Part shown: positions 43,620-55,039 of the stretch, piece after piece
How the letters are laid out: every line of letters begins with the position of its first letter
How positions within the stretch are numbered: the stretch's first letter is position 1
Source of the DNA: Rhizodiscina lignyota
Taxonomy: Eukaryota > Ascomycota > Dothideomycetes > Aulographales > Rhizodiscinaceae
Reading direction: 5' to 3'
Assembly (NCBI GenBank): GCA_010015805.1
Contig: ML978137.1
Location: 496,001-560,000, forward strand
DNA: 64,000 nt
Made by a program: the position numbers and the translations under genes
The notes under the pieces: model-generated
What the model saw: only the letters and a program-made list of their open reading frames with translations
Told to the model about the DNA's origin: nothing
The model's database searches: none

Positions 43620-44072
43620 TTAGTCCTTTTCTAGCCACTGAGCCATGCCCATATTCCCCGGCATCGTATCCCGGAACCCATACCTTGCATACAGCCCCCT
43701 CGCCCCCGGCGCCGCAAACAACATGACATATGCCCCGGGCGCACCCTTCGGCGCTCTCTTCTTGATTTCTTCCATAAGCGTCGACATGATGAAGTCGCCC
43801 AGTCCTTTACGTTGGTGTGATGGCAGCACTACGATATCGCCGATGCTGAAGAACCAGCCGCCATCGCCAATTATGCGGCCCATTGCGACTGCGTGGGATG
43901 GATCCGATTGGTGGGTGATGTGGATGGTGTGCCAGGAGCCGTGGAGCGCTGCTTCTGCCTGGCTGGGATTGATGGGCGTCAGTGTAGGCGAGGATTGGCG
44001 GAGGGCGAGATAGTCCTGCACGGAGGGAGGGGAGGTGTTAATCTCGTATCCTTCTGAGAGAGTTGGAGCCAT
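43620..44072 (-). CDS. GNAT-family N-acetyltransferase
   Basis: Single exon, 150 aa. The acetyl-CoA-binding motif A is present: GDIVVLPSHQRKGLGDFIM (Q/RxxGxG as QRKGLG). Motif B is represented by the late AAPGARGLYARYGF, the usual Tyr-containing end of the fold. The small size and soluble character fit a single-domain acetyltransferase acting on a small amine or an amino acid. The substrate is not predictable from sequence. The gene is convergent with VCX1, 277 bp away. Confidence 0.88.
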   Translation of the reverse strand: MAPTLSEGYEINTSPPSVQDYLALRQSSPTLTPINPSQAEAALHGSWHTIHITHQSDPSHAVAMGRIIGDGGWFFSIGDIVVLPSHQRKGLGDFIMSTLMEEIKKRAPKGAPGAYVMLFAAPGARGLYARYGFRDTMPGNMGMAQWLEKD

Positions 44073-45095
44073 GGAGATGTTTTGGATTGGTAAGTTTGGA
44101 AAGGTGCTGAGGTCGAAATAGCGAGAAGCCTGAGGTATATATGGGCTTTGTGCTGTGGACGATACGACTGACGGAGATTCAATTGAGAGATGGGTTGGGA
44201 AGATAAAGAAGTACGGAGATCAATTGGTGATACTTTATACTCAGGGCTAGACGTGAAGTTGGATAACTAGTGAGAATCAAACATCACGGACGAGAGAAAA
44301 CCTTTCTGTGAACCTACATAGAGATACAGTGGAGGGAGCTGCAAGGGTGTCGCGGTGCCGTATTCAGTAATCGAAACTCCGGGGCTCGTGAGATCGACCC
44401 AAGGTATCTCTCACCTCTTTTTCTCAGCGCGACAATTCTAGAACTCGTCCATTTTTCGATCTTGATCAATCTGTTACTTCCAGGACGATGCCTACGAGAC
44501 GGTCCGACTAGCAATTCCTTCTCGGAGAGCTCGGTGTCAAACCTGCCACTCTTCTGCCGGCTCAAAGCTTGGTGCTTGCGACAGTTCCCCCGACTGACAG
44601 ATGGAACGAAACTGTGACCCATCCCGATTCGTGTTGGCGAAAGATTGGAGGCAAATTGTTGTTCTATTACAAAGCAATGAGGGCACAGCAGCATTGTACG
44701 TAACGAGTAGGTTCCACTTCAGAGAGGGGACACGCCCGCACGTGAGGACGTGTGCCATCCATCCCCGCATTCCTCCAGCCACAGGAGTCTTGGGAAAGAC
44801 GGGCGAAGTCGTAATGAGGCAGCCTCAATTGCGCGTCAAGAGTAAATTGACTTGGCGACCACGACTTCGCTTCGAAAAGTCGAAGAGCGGAAAGACCAGA
44901 TCTTCTCCGCTTCCGTCGTTGTACCAAAAAAAGAAATTCTGCTGCTGTGCAGCTCCGACCGTTCTGTGAAGCTAAAGCAATGTTTACGGTCAGCCTCTGT
45001 CGATCACCGAATTGCTCGTATAAAGTGCTCGTCTATTCTCCCCAGCTGAAATTCGACTCTTCCAAGTTCAGGAATCCCTTTTTTTTCCTTCTTAA
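44073..45095. other. intergenic, divergent promoters
   Basis: About 1 kb between the acetyltransferase and the next plus-strand gene. Open frames on both strands are short and without domains. No RNA gene recognised. Confidence 0.45.
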
Positions 45096-45768
45096 ATGAG
45101 AGCACTGCGTCTGCCTTCCATCTCAAGAATCTCGAAGCCACTGGCCGTTAATCGTCCATTCTCTATCAAAATGTCGGCCCCGATCAAAGTCAATACTGAT
45201 GCCACGCCTGTGATCATCTACGGGCGTCTTGACCGTATGGCGCGTGGGGTCGCAGAGCATATGGCCCCAGAATATGATGGTAAGTCTTGCCCGAATTCCG
45301 ATGCGTCTACTTTTCTTTTTCCTATGCGGTCATCCTACATGCTACTACACACACACACACTATCTCTTGTATATTCAGCCTCTCCCTCCTCAAATACACT
45401 CCTAACACTATCCAGTCGTCCATGCCTGCACGGCTTACGCCGCTGCTATCCACGAGATTCCCAACCTTCTTTCCGGGGATGTGGACATCCGTCCATCCAA
45501 CAACATCGGTAGCAATGCGAGCCGCGATGCGGGCGCAAACGTCATTCCGAAGATCGTGTGCTGCGGCGGCGGCATTCCGCAGGAAGAGGTTGGTGCGCTG
45601 AAAGACGCCATCAAGAACCATCCGAAGGACGGGAGCTGGAAGGATGAGGTGAAGTGGTTGCTGGTGCCGAGAGAGGAGGTGGTGGCTGCAATGGGGGAGA
45701 GTGGAGTGCCAACGCCGGAGGTTAGTGCTGGCATTTCCCGGAGGCTGCTGAAGGAGATGGGCGTCTAA
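45096..45768 (+). CDS. conserved fungal protein with presequence-like N-terminus, unknown function
   Basis: Exons 45096-45279 and 45416-45768 give 178 aa; the intron is 136 nt and holds an AC microsatellite. The core starts at MSAPIKVNTDATPVIIYGRL (ATG 45171) and resembles a small conserved ascomycete protein of unknown function with a Rossmann-like pattern: VIIYGRL, then VVHACTAYAAAIHEI, and IPKIVCCGGGIPQEEVGAL. The 25 residues before it are basic and Ser/Arg-rich without acids, so a mitochondrial form may be made from the first ATG. The splice (EYD|VVHAC) is supported by frame and by a good donor and acceptor. Confidence 0.75.
45347..45360. repeat. (AC)7 microsatellite inside an intron
   Basis: Seven AC units in the intron of the preceding gene, likely polymorphic between isolates. 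Confidence 0.85.
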
Positions 45769-46211
45769 GGTGGATATCTGGCGCTCAGCATGAATAGAGA
45801 TGGATTGTGATTTGTCTAATGGGGGTACGGAATTTATTTAGAGAAGATCTGTGAAACTTAAAGCGCACGTTGTATTCGTAAGTCGTAATGAGCATACGTC
45901 TAATGAGACCCATATTCATCTCGTACAGTTGCGTAATGATTAAGCCGAACCCGTGGGTATCATCGTCAGTCGTTAATCCACCGGAAACGCCGAGAAAACG
46001 CCCTTTCATGTCGCATAAGCCCCAAAATTACCACCAAGCCGATTGAACCATCTAAGTGATCTCCATAGGTGAGCGATTGAGACGTCCTCCCAAGAAAAGC
46101 ATGTACAATGAAGCAGAAGGCCGCCGACCAAAATATTTACAGAATGTTGAAGTGGAATATCGTGAAACGTAAAGGTCCTTTCGTACACGTAGCATTACGC
46201 GTATGCAGAGC
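45769..46211. other. convergent 3' flanks
   Basis: About 0.44 kb between two converging genes, AT-rich with no supported gene. Confidence 0.5.
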
Positions 46212-47229
46212 TCAGTGTTTTCTTTTCTTCTCCGGCTTCTCGTGCTTCTCTTTCTTGCCAGTCTGTTTCTTGGGGTATTCATTCGTCATATTATGAACGC
46301 TCCGATAATGTTCGTGGAGATGATCGCGTCTTGAAAAGCCCTTGCCGCCAGGTTTGTTGGACCTATTACAGGCTGGATCAGTGCAGTAGAGATTTGCGTT
46401 CTTCTCATGGACAGCCTCGATATGACGCTGCAGATCGGCTTTGCGTGATGGTGCGCTGTCGCAGTCAGGATACGGGCATGGGAAGATCTTTCTAAATATG
46501 GGAGGTCAGCTTTGAAACAAAGGAAACAGAGAGGCGATTATGGATATTCCTGTTTGAGGATATGGAAGAGACGCACTTTTCCTTGCTGCCTTTACCAGCT
46601 TCTTTGCGTGCAGCAGAGTCAGCTCCCTGGGCTTCTGTGGCCCCCTCATCATTTCCGTCATTGCTGTTAAATCGCTCGTACAGCGTACTGTTGAGTTGTT
46701 TGTACCAGTTCAGATAACCTGCTGCAGCTTGGTTATATTCGTCCGTCCCTTCGGTGTAGTGGGGCTCGACTTGTGTCCAGGTTTCTAAGCTGTCTATCGT
46801 CTTGTGATCGATCTCATCCTCATGGTCCTCCACTATTTCCTTGCACGCCGTGTAATATGCCTCAATCTGTTGCTTGAGATACGTAGATAGGTTTGCCGCG
46901 TGCTGAGAGCCCCCGAGAGCCTGTTGGGGTTGCCCGTACTGAGGGATTGTGGCGTACGTATTAGAGTCCTGGTAAGAAGAGTTTGAGGCGAAGCCTCCCG
47001 CGACACTAGTGTAGCCTGGATTGTTGTATGCATTTGTGGCGTACGCACTGTGATTGGGAAAGACAAAGGCGGCATTAGGGGTTGAAGCGGTGCTGTAGTC
47101 TCCGGAAGTTGTAAAATGGAGCGAATCAATCAGCTATGGCGAAATCAATACCAAATTTCTTCGGAAAGAATATGGGCGGAGACGGACTTCGTTTGGATCC
47201 ACATAACCCTCCCAATTTGAGTTCGACAT
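46212..47229 (-). CDS. C2H2 zinc-finger protein
   Basis: Exons 47229-47188, 47133-46577 and 46491-46212 give 292 aa; the introns are 54 and 85 nt. The N-terminal half is Tyr/Asn/Gln/Ser-rich and low in complexity (MSNSNWEGYVDPNELIDSLH; many NAY and QYGQ motifs), followed by an acidic stretch. The last exon encodes two fingers: FPCPYPDCDSAPSRKADLQR with its HIEAVH end, and YCTDPACNRSNKPGGKGFSR with HLHEHYRSVH. It ends in a Lys-rich tail. This is the layout of filamentous-fungal DNA-binding C2H2 proteins; targets unknown. The first intron has the weak donor GTCCGT. It is preferred because it removes a TAG and joins DPNE to LIDSLHF in frame. Confidence 0.85.
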
Positions 47230-48877
47230 TTCCAATTTGTGAGATCCTGCCCGTGGGCGCTGTTGTTGAGGATGAAACTACCATTCATTAGCTCGCGACT
47301 CATGATACAGCGTCCGCGACACCGAGTCGTTGACGGAGACGATTCTTACTGAGTGCCTAATATGCAGAAGCAAGGTCCGCGTTTAGGATTTGTATGCAGC
47401 CTTGCTCAATATGGCCAAAGCCGCTTGCCGCACTCGATGGTCGAGATGGTGGCGACCCATTTGCTCTCCATTAATACCCCAGAGAAAGACTAAGCGGGCG
47501 AAAGAAGGCTACGGAAATGCTGGTAGTGTCTGCCTTATCCAACGACATGAGGAGTCATTTGATGCTGTTGGATATCCGACGAGATGGAAATTGATGTGAC
47601 TTGCAGCTCTATGCTTGTATTAGCATGCAGCGCGCAAGAACGAGAGTATTAATGAGGCGGCGTATCGGGGAACAGCGAGGCTGGAATAACGATGGAGTAA
47701 GACATATAGGATTCGTCAGACATGTAGCAAGGCTGACGAGACCGAGCAAGAACTGCTGTGGCTGCAGGAAGACTTGGGAAAACGCGAAAGCCGGAAAGTG
47801 GAGAATATATCGTTGCTAAGGCGGACTAGGAGGCATCTGATGGGGACCCGCATCATCTTTGTGGCACTTCAGCCTCATGACCATGTTCCTTCACGCGTCG
47901 TTATGCGCTGTGTAACCTGTCGGATGTGAATTAGGAACAGAGTACAGCGTTGCAGAGTGTGGGGAATATGTGTTCCTTCGGTCAAGGTACGTCATTAGGT
48001 CGGACATTCCGTAGCATGACTCGGCATGAGCAACAGAAAGAGAAGAGAACATCCGTGGAAGCCGTTAGGACGGGGAAGGCTGGGACATTTGGAACTAGAC
48101 GAGGCCTTGCATGGGCCGAGACAGGATGACGGAAGGCAACACGAGCGCAGAATGTCACGACCCAAAAAAAACATGCCGAAAGAACATGGTGGTGTGATGG
48201 TTAATGAGCGGAGAAACTGGGTGATCCGTCCAATGGCGAGGCAAAAATGACTGACGAAAATGGGAGTTGGTTGTAATACAACCTCAGGCCAAAAACAAAC
48301 TGGACCCAGGCAGCAAAATTTACGCATTCGGCGGGCTTTGGATGGAGGACCGGTGAGGTGCGCGGACCATTTGCCTCGTACAACGAAGCGAGAGGGCGAA
48401 GGAGTCGTTTGCCTTGTTGTGGATATGTGGTTTGCCTTACGAGTTGAGCCGCAAGGCAACGCCAAGCCTGTGGCTGGTCTGGTACCCAATAGACGCTGCG
48501 AAATTTAGAAAACGCAAATCCATCTGTTTTGATGTTGACCAAGAGCCATGCAAAGAGGCCGCACGGTCTCCAGTTTAAACGTCCAACGAGGCAAATCTTC
48601 GTACCCCCTTATGGAACGGTTATGCAGGACAACTCACCAGGGCAAGACGAGGAAATGATCTTGTCCATAGAATCACAAGGCGGAAGGGGTGGAATGAAAC
48701 GCATTTTCGCAGGGAGAACGAGAACGTGAGAGAGTTAGCCCAGGGCACAAATTGGAGATTGATTCCAGATCTGCCTAGGAAAGCTTGAGAGCCATACAGC
48801 TACCACGATCCACTTGCATCAACCCGGGACCGAGCACAGTATCTAATGAGACGTCACGAGGTTCGCATCAGTGAGCT
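47230..48877. other. 1.6-kb intergenic stretch
   Basis: Upstream of the C2H2 gene and downstream of the NOT gene. Open frames on both strands (for example minus 47995-48489) have no domains and overlap one another. I see no repeat or RNA gene. Confidence 0.5.
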
Positions 48878-51149
48878 TCACAATATATCGTCCTCCAAGA
48901 ACTTGTAGTGGAACTTGAAGTCCGCCTTTCGTCGGTTCATCCTAGATGAAAGTTAGCAATGAAGTGTAAAGAAGGGCGGGAGACACGGCAGGGCAAAGGT
49001 TAAAAGGGCACAAGCCTAGGCGGGGCGGGACGGGACGGCATCCGGGTGGCTGAGGGCATGAACATGCAGAACAATGCCTCATTCTCACCCGCTTGGCCCT
49101 GGAACGATTGCCTCGCTCAAGTCTCCGTCCTCGCTGCTCTAGACTCTGCTCCCGTGCCTTTGACTCCAGGGGTTCCACTGACCATGTGCTCTCGTAGTCA
49201 AAGAACCGATAAGTTCCCTGCTCATAGTCGTCCGTGATTTGTTTTGGCTCTTCATGTCGCTGGAACCACGTCTGGTACTGTTTGTGGAATCTCCAACTCT
49301 GGCTCTTCAGTGCCTTAGCAGCGAGATATTGCTGGTAGGTGCCTTGACGATAGTAAAAGGCATAGAAGAGTGTGTCAGGATCCACTTGAGAGTAAAGCCT
49401 TGGATCGTCGAAAATCGGTAGCGGTTCCTGCGGGTAGTGTGCCGGTGTGTAGGGGTTCGGGTGTTCAGGGCGATAGTGCCGCGGCCTCTCCGCATCGATA
49501 GATTCCGGTGCCGTCTGATACGAGGCGGCTAATAAGCGTTGATCAATTTCCTTCATCGCGCTAGACTTCGTTGCTTCCAGAGAGTCAACCAGATCTTGCA
49601 GGCTTGCGGGAAGATGATAGATAGATTCCTCTTCCGCCTCAGATTGCGCATCACCAGTCTCCCCATTCGTTAGTGAAGGTGTTGGAGGTTGCGCATCTGC
49701 CTCTGGAGACCGTTCGGGCTCTGTCTTCTTCGTCTCTCCTTCCGTTTCATCCTCTGACACCAAGGCATTCTTCTGAAGCGATTGTGCACTCTCAACCTTA
49801 TCCATCGCCGGGGTGGGAGGCATGGATCCACCAGCACTCGGAACCGTGGCACTCGCGTGGCTTGGAGCGGGTGACTTGGATGGTAATGATGGTGCGTTCT
49901 CTGTTGGTCTCGCGGCTGCATGTTTTGTCGCTTGTGCCGCAACAATTGGCTGTGAAGGAGCTGTGGATGGAGACTGCTTAGCAGGAGCTGCCGCAGGTAA
50001 TGGAGCCAGTCCAGGAGTTGCCACTGCCGGTGTCGCTCCTGGTGGTGGCGGTAATGGTGCAATGCCAACGCCGTTCTTGTCACTTGCTGCTGCTGCTGCA
50101 GCTGCAGAAGCATACTTGAGCGTCGCCCCCGTAGGCAATGGGGCAGGCTTCATATTGTTTGCTATGGCACCGTTTGTGGCGTTTGGCAAAGGCTGGTGTA
50201 ATTGAGCAAGCGATGGCAAAGGTGATTTGAGTTGCGTTGAGGGTCTTCGTGTTGTCGCTGCTGGTTCCACTGCTGCTGCTTTACCTTTCCCAGATGTCGT
50301 CTTATCCAGCTCCGGCGCCTCATCTTGTATTGATTGCGTATCTTGCGACGATACCCGGTCCATGTCATTGGCCATGCCATACAGCTCTTCGTCATTCTGG
50401 AGGTTCAGGTCTTCGTAGAGTTCCTCATCCTCCGCGAAGTCGACATCTGAATTGCTCTCCACATAGTATTTGATGCCTTCCTCTAGGTCCTTGACCTGCT
50501 CAGCCTCAAGACTGCCATTCTCCAAGGCTCGCATAAGCAGTTCCAGTTTGCCCACATGCCATTTGTGTCTCTCTACCCGGTGTTCGAGGTCTGCGACGCG
50601 TTCCGCATTTGTCTTGTCCTTCTTGCCCTTCTTCACGGTGGCCGCTAGGTTTTCCACCTCAGCCTCGATGGATTCTATCTGTCGTTCGAGCTCATCGACC
50701 ATAGTCGAGAGGAAGTCGCTCATTTCGAGCTTCTCCTTCTCTTTGGGGTCGAGTTTCGATGAAGCCATCAAGCCCTCTTTCGAGTAAGCCTTGGTCTTCA
50801 TTTCTTTTTCCACGGCCTTGAACTTCTCCATTTGCTGTAAACCACGTCAGAATCCAGCTCAATTAAGGAACACGTGTACGAGTATGATGCATACCGTTTC
50901 AATCAGCTTTCTTTGTTCCAGCAGCGGCTTCTTGTCCTTGATATCGTTCATGGCAGCCCATGCTTTAATCTGATCGCGATTCCGCTGCAACTTCTTGATC
51001 TCCTTCTTGAGAGCCTCCTCCAACTTCTCCTTTTGCGATGCATTCGTGCATTGTTGTAGCTTATCGTATATGCCCTCGAAGGCTTGCACGCCTTCTGCCA
51101 CCTTCTTGAAGCATTTATCGATCTCCTGCTGGAGCTTTCGCGCCGCCAT
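48878..51149 (-). CDS. NOT5: CCR4-NOT complex subunit Not3/Not5
   Basis: Exons 51149-50895, 50834-49183 and 48941-48878 give 656 aa; the introns are 60 and 241 nt. The N-terminus [20 protein letters not shown] and the coiled-coil that follows are diagnostic of the Not3 domain. A long Ala/Pro/Ser-rich linker separates it from the C-terminal NOT box ([46 protein letters not shown]). The last exon of 64 nt restores the true end [19 protein letters not shown]. Reading through the third intron would give a spurious basic tail. The subunit links the complex to ribosomes and decapping factors in mRNA deadenylation and codon-optimality-dependent decay. Confidence 0.95.
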
Positions 51150-51635
51150 GGCGAGGCTGAGTGTCGCGCAGTGCGACGTGTAGAGACGGTCGAGATGGGT
51201 GAAGAGCACCGCAGATGCGGTGAGTTTGCGTATTTATGCGGTCGGGCGAGTTGTTGTGAAGGTGTTTGCAGGGAAAAGTGTTGTTGCTACAGCGCGCGTT
51301 CGCGATTGACAGCTTGTGGCATATGAGGACGAATGTCGCCAGGATGACTAGCGTCATTGAACGAGGCTTAGCGTTGTGCAAATGAAGTTTAGCGCCGCCA
51401 AGCACAGCCCGTTCCCTCTGCCGCATGCAAGCGCCAGACATTGATAGCATCGGCGAGTTCACGACGCATGGAATGCAGCGCTTCGTTTCGGCTTGTGTTC
51501 GATTGATATCTCATTCGCTGTCTTATTTCACAAACCATGTGTTGGCCAACTGGTAGCTTTTCGGGGAGACACTTACGCCTGGTCACGAGAGCATTGCTCT
51601 CATAACCATTTTTCACATTTGTCTCTACCTACAAG
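51150..51635. other. divergent promoter shared by NOT5 and DTD1
   Basis: 486 bp separate the two start codons. No extra gene; a shared bidirectional promoter is likely. Confidence 0.6.
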
Positions 51636-52456
51636 ATGAAAGGCATGCTTTCGATTCGTTTTAGTAATCTGAGCTGTCTCTGACACGTCTTAGCTGTACT
51701 TCAACGCGTCAAATCGGCATCAGTGACGGTGGATGGCAAGCTGATATCTTCAATCGGCAAAGGCGTCCTCGTCTTTGCGGGACTCGGAAAGGATGATACG
51801 GATAAGGATGTCGAAAGTATGGCTGGTAAAGTGCTTAAGATGAAACTGTGGGATGATGAAAAAGGAGGCAAGGTATGGATGACACTGGAATCGCCGCATA
51901 CTCCGCTTACGCTTGCTCAGTGGAAACATAGTGTACAGGACATCCAAGGGGAAATCCTTTGTGGTAAATGTGATCCAAGGCTGTCTATCAGGCTATTCTG
52001 ACACACGCAGTATCTCAGTTCACACTTCTGGCGACGACGAAGAAGGGAAATAAGCCAGACTTTCACAAGTCAGCAGGAGCCGAAAAAGCCCGGGAACTCT
52101 ACACGAAATTCTTCAGCCGCGTCCAGGAGTTGTATGACGGTGAGAAGGTCAAAGATGGCATCTTCCAGGCTATGATGGATGTGGCGCTGGTCAACGATGG
52201 TCCTGTAGGTGTTGACTACCGCTGCGAAGACGGCGCGGTAAACAATCTTACTTCTACTCGCGATCGAGTGGGGATCCGATACTGACGTGATGTTTCTTAG
52301 GTTACGTTGGAGATTGATACAGATCCACCGAAAATGGACTTGCCTGGAGGATCTGTATCAACTTCCATTAATGAGACCATGGACATGAGCGAACTGTTGG
52401 GTAAAATGGCGAAACTGAATACGGAGTTCAAGATTCCGGCTGAATTGCTTGAATGA
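51636..52456 (+). CDS. DTD1: D-aminoacyl-tRNA deacylase
   Basis: Exons 51636-51642, 51694-51963, 52011-52204 and 52301-52456 give 208 aa. The first exon is only ATGAAAG, joined to give MKAVLQRVKSASVTVDG, the invariant start of the family. Its donor is GC (AAAG|GCATGC), with branch CTGAC and acceptor CTTAG, so this would be a GC-AG intron. The two active-site motifs are intact: SQFTLLA at the third exon start and NDGPVT across the last splice (cross-subunit Gly-cisPro). The enzyme removes D-amino acids mischarged on tRNA and protects translation fidelity in the cytosol. A C-terminal extension of about 45 residues (from DTDPPKMDLPGG) is beyond the about 150-aa core. Divergent from NOT5. Confidence 0.93.
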
Positions 52457-53423
52457 AGTTTGTCACTGGACAAAAGACTTGCATTTCACGGCGTCAATTG
52501 ATAGAGTCCGGTGATACCACTTCAAGGTGATTCAGGACCGGCTTCGCGTATGGAATGAGGGAAACACGGTATTGACTTGTCCAAATAGCATTAAACTACC
52601 TGCTCATCGTAGGCAGCACAGTACATGTTGCAATCAATTAAGCTTTGCATCCTCAAGAGCTGCCTGGCCTTCTCGTGGCACTGCCGTAGACAGAAGGCGC
52701 GACTTCCCTCTGTCGCGAAAGAGCACGGCGATCGCCGGACTATAAACCCCCCTCTCTCGCCTCGTTCTTTTGAGAGGAAAATTTACATTAGTCTTGCAGA
52801 TTTCGGAGTTGGTATTATCTCTCGCCCACTCTAATGACTGACGGCTGTCACGTTGCCTATCAACGCTGGTTGAAGTCATTCACGTATGATAGGGTGGATC
52901 CAAACCAAGTCTCATGTTATGTAATCTTGTTTTAAACGAACCTTGAAGAGACTTACTCACTAGAAGCAATCGGAAAATAGAAGAATACTCTGGATGAGAC
53001 GTTCAAGATCCGCATCTTGCATATTGTTGCATCGTAGGGCTGATCATTTGCTCAATGTATCTCCTCCTTATCTCCGCTCGGGGCCCCGGGTTTTCGCGCG
53101 GTTTCACCCACAATAGCCAGGGTCTTAGCGAGGGGGCTGGGCTGGCCATTGAACGACTTCCCACAATAATAATTCAGCTTCTTACCTTCCACTCTCTCGC
53201 ACTTCCTTCAGACTATATCTCTAGTTCTTTGCACGTCCTCTGAAACCATGCAAGTTTGGTTCTCTGCACAGCTCAACTCATACTACTCATTTTCACCACA
53301 TATACGTTAGCACCGGCAGCCCCAGAAAACAGGCTTCCAGCCACACGTACTGCCGAAACCAGGCAGATCGAGACTCGCCACTTGCGTAAAGCAATCACAG
53401 CCCAAGGGCTTCACATTACCACG
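52457..53423. other. intergenic and leader of the IFRD gene
   Basis: About 0.97 kb. The IFRD frame is open upstream from 53256 without a good ATG, so this part is probably leader. The leader side has a GC-rich palindrome (GGGGCCCC near 53080). No other gene. Confidence 0.5.
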
Positions 53424-54794
53424 ATGCACGATCTCCGTCGTCAAGCGTTGGAGAGCGGCAAAACCCTCTCGCGAAAAGCTCGATCGCGACAGTCGTCGGC
53501 TCCCAGCTCGAGAGGTGCGTCAGCTGCCAACTCCCGCGCACACTCTCGGGTAGCGAGCAGGCAAGCATCGGACAACGAAGACGACAATCTCAGTGACGAG
53601 ACGTCCTGGAGGTATGGTCACAACCAGAGTGGATCGGATGATCGAGAACTGAGACTGACATTAAACAGCGTCAATTCTATTGATGACCTCCTGGCCTCCG
53701 AAGACCTTGCAGCGCCCACAGACGCATGGATACAGGACCTCGGCGATCGCATCCAGCTGATTATCGACCGGAAGCGGAGCAGTGGACAAGGACGGGAAGA
53801 GACACTTGCGGCATACAACTACATCCTCATGGCGCATTACACCCGCGATGAAATAGCCGGCCAGGTCAGCCAGTTATATCCGGCGATAGCTCGAAGCCTC
53901 AAAGGCGGAAGCGAGAAAGAGACGCTGTTGGCACTCAAAGCCATTTCGCTTACCGTCATCACTGTGCCCTCCGATACCATCTATGACGATATGGAGAGGC
54001 CACTGAAGAATATCATCTCCGATTCGGAGTCTCCAGCTGTTAAGGCTGCTGCTGTCCACACCCTTGGCACCTTGGTCTCTTTTGGCGGAGCCGCTGAAGG
54101 AGAAATCGAGGAAGTTATGGAATTTCTCCTGGAGATTGTGGAGTCGGACGGTGAGAACGTGGATGCGTATGACGCTGCGGATGTTGTCATGGCTGCGGAG
54201 GAAGAGTGGGGATTTCTTGCGACTCAGCTTGATGATCTGGAACCGCAAACACACGATGCGATGGAGGCCTTCGTGGAGCAGCTTTCCAGCTCAGACACGA
54301 ATGTCGCAGTAGCAGCGGGCGAGAACATCGCTCTGCTCTACGAAAAGGCTGCAGCGCCAGCTGACGACGAGTCAGATTCTGAAGAGGAAGATGTCGACGA
54401 TGCGGGTGATCCAAAAGCCGGCAAACGATACGACGTATACTGGAAGGAGAAGGAATTGGTCGAGCAGCTAGAACATCTCGCGAAGATCTCAGGTCGCAGC
54501 ATCAGCAAGAAGGAGAGGAAGACACTACACACGAACTTCTCGGACATCCTGCACAGCGTTGAGAATCCATCCCATGGACCGCGATACAACTCAGCCATCG
54601 ACCAGGAGAGCGGCAAACGGTACGGCAGCAGACTTGCCGTGCGACTTCATAGGACGGGTGAGATGCGGATCGACAAATGGTGGAAGATGCATAGACTGCA
54701 TGCGTTGAGAAGAATTCTGCAAGGAGGATTCATTGTGCACTACGAGAAGAACGAGGTCGTTTTCGAGAGCCTGCCAATAATGATGTCAAGATGA
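53424..54794 (+). CDS. interferon-related developmental regulator (IFRD) family protein
   Basis: Single exon, 456 aa from ATG 53424. MHDLRRQALESGKTLSRKAR is the standard beginning in fungal members, so this start is preferred to upstream in-frame codons. A Ser/Arg-rich disordered head is followed by an all-helical repeat domain with ALKAISLTVITVPSD and VKAAAVHTLGTLVSFGG. The C-terminal IFRD domain (KRYGSRLAVRLHRTGEMRID, WWKMHRLHALRRIL) is complete. An acidic loop with EDVDDAGDP lies between. Animal IFRD1/2 bind the ribosome and regulate transcription and translation; fungal members are poorly studied. Confidence 0.9.
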   Translation: MHDLRRQALESGKTLSRKARSRQSSAPSSRGASAANSRAHSRVASRQASDNEDDNLSDETSWRYGHNQSGSDDRELRLTLNSVNSIDDLLASEDLAAPTDAWIQDLGDRIQLIIDRKRSSGQGREETLAAYNYILMAHYTRDEIAGQVSQLYPAIARSLKGGSEKETLLALKAISLTVITVPSDTIYDDMERPLKNIISDSESPAVKAAAVHTLGTLVSFGGAAEGEIEEVMEFLLEIVESDGENVDAYDAADVVMAAEEEWGFLATQLDDLEPQTHDAMEAFVEQLSSSDTNVAVAAGENIALLYEKAAAPADDESDSEEEDVDDAGDPKAGKRYDVYWKEKELVEQLEHLAKISGRSISKKERKTLHTNFSDILHSVENPSHGPRYNSAIDQESGKRYGSRLAVRLHRTGEMRIDKWWKMHRLHALRRILQGGFIVHYEKNEVVFESLPIMMSR

Positions 54795-55039
54795 CATACC
54801 GGGAGAAACAGCAGCACCGCATCCTCACTAGAGACTGGAGGCAAATTATGGTCAATGGGCGTTTAGCATTGTTAGTCATTTGATACCAAGGAAGTGCATG
54901 GAGTCGGTTCCGGCAGTCATTGAAATTCGCATTGCATAATGCATTCACTCTTCCATTTTGGACTTTCTCCTATACAGCACACATAGCTACAGACAGGGTA
55001 TCAATTCTTCCGCTTCTCATCCAAAGCGCAGTCAATATA
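54795..55039. other. short convergent gap between the IFRD and CorA-like genes
   Basis: 245 bp of 3' flanks with no gene. Confidence 0.5.

Noticed and set aside
47995-48489. 164-codon minus-strand frame downstream of NOT5
   Set aside because: No domain and shadowed by frames on the other strand; likely chance.
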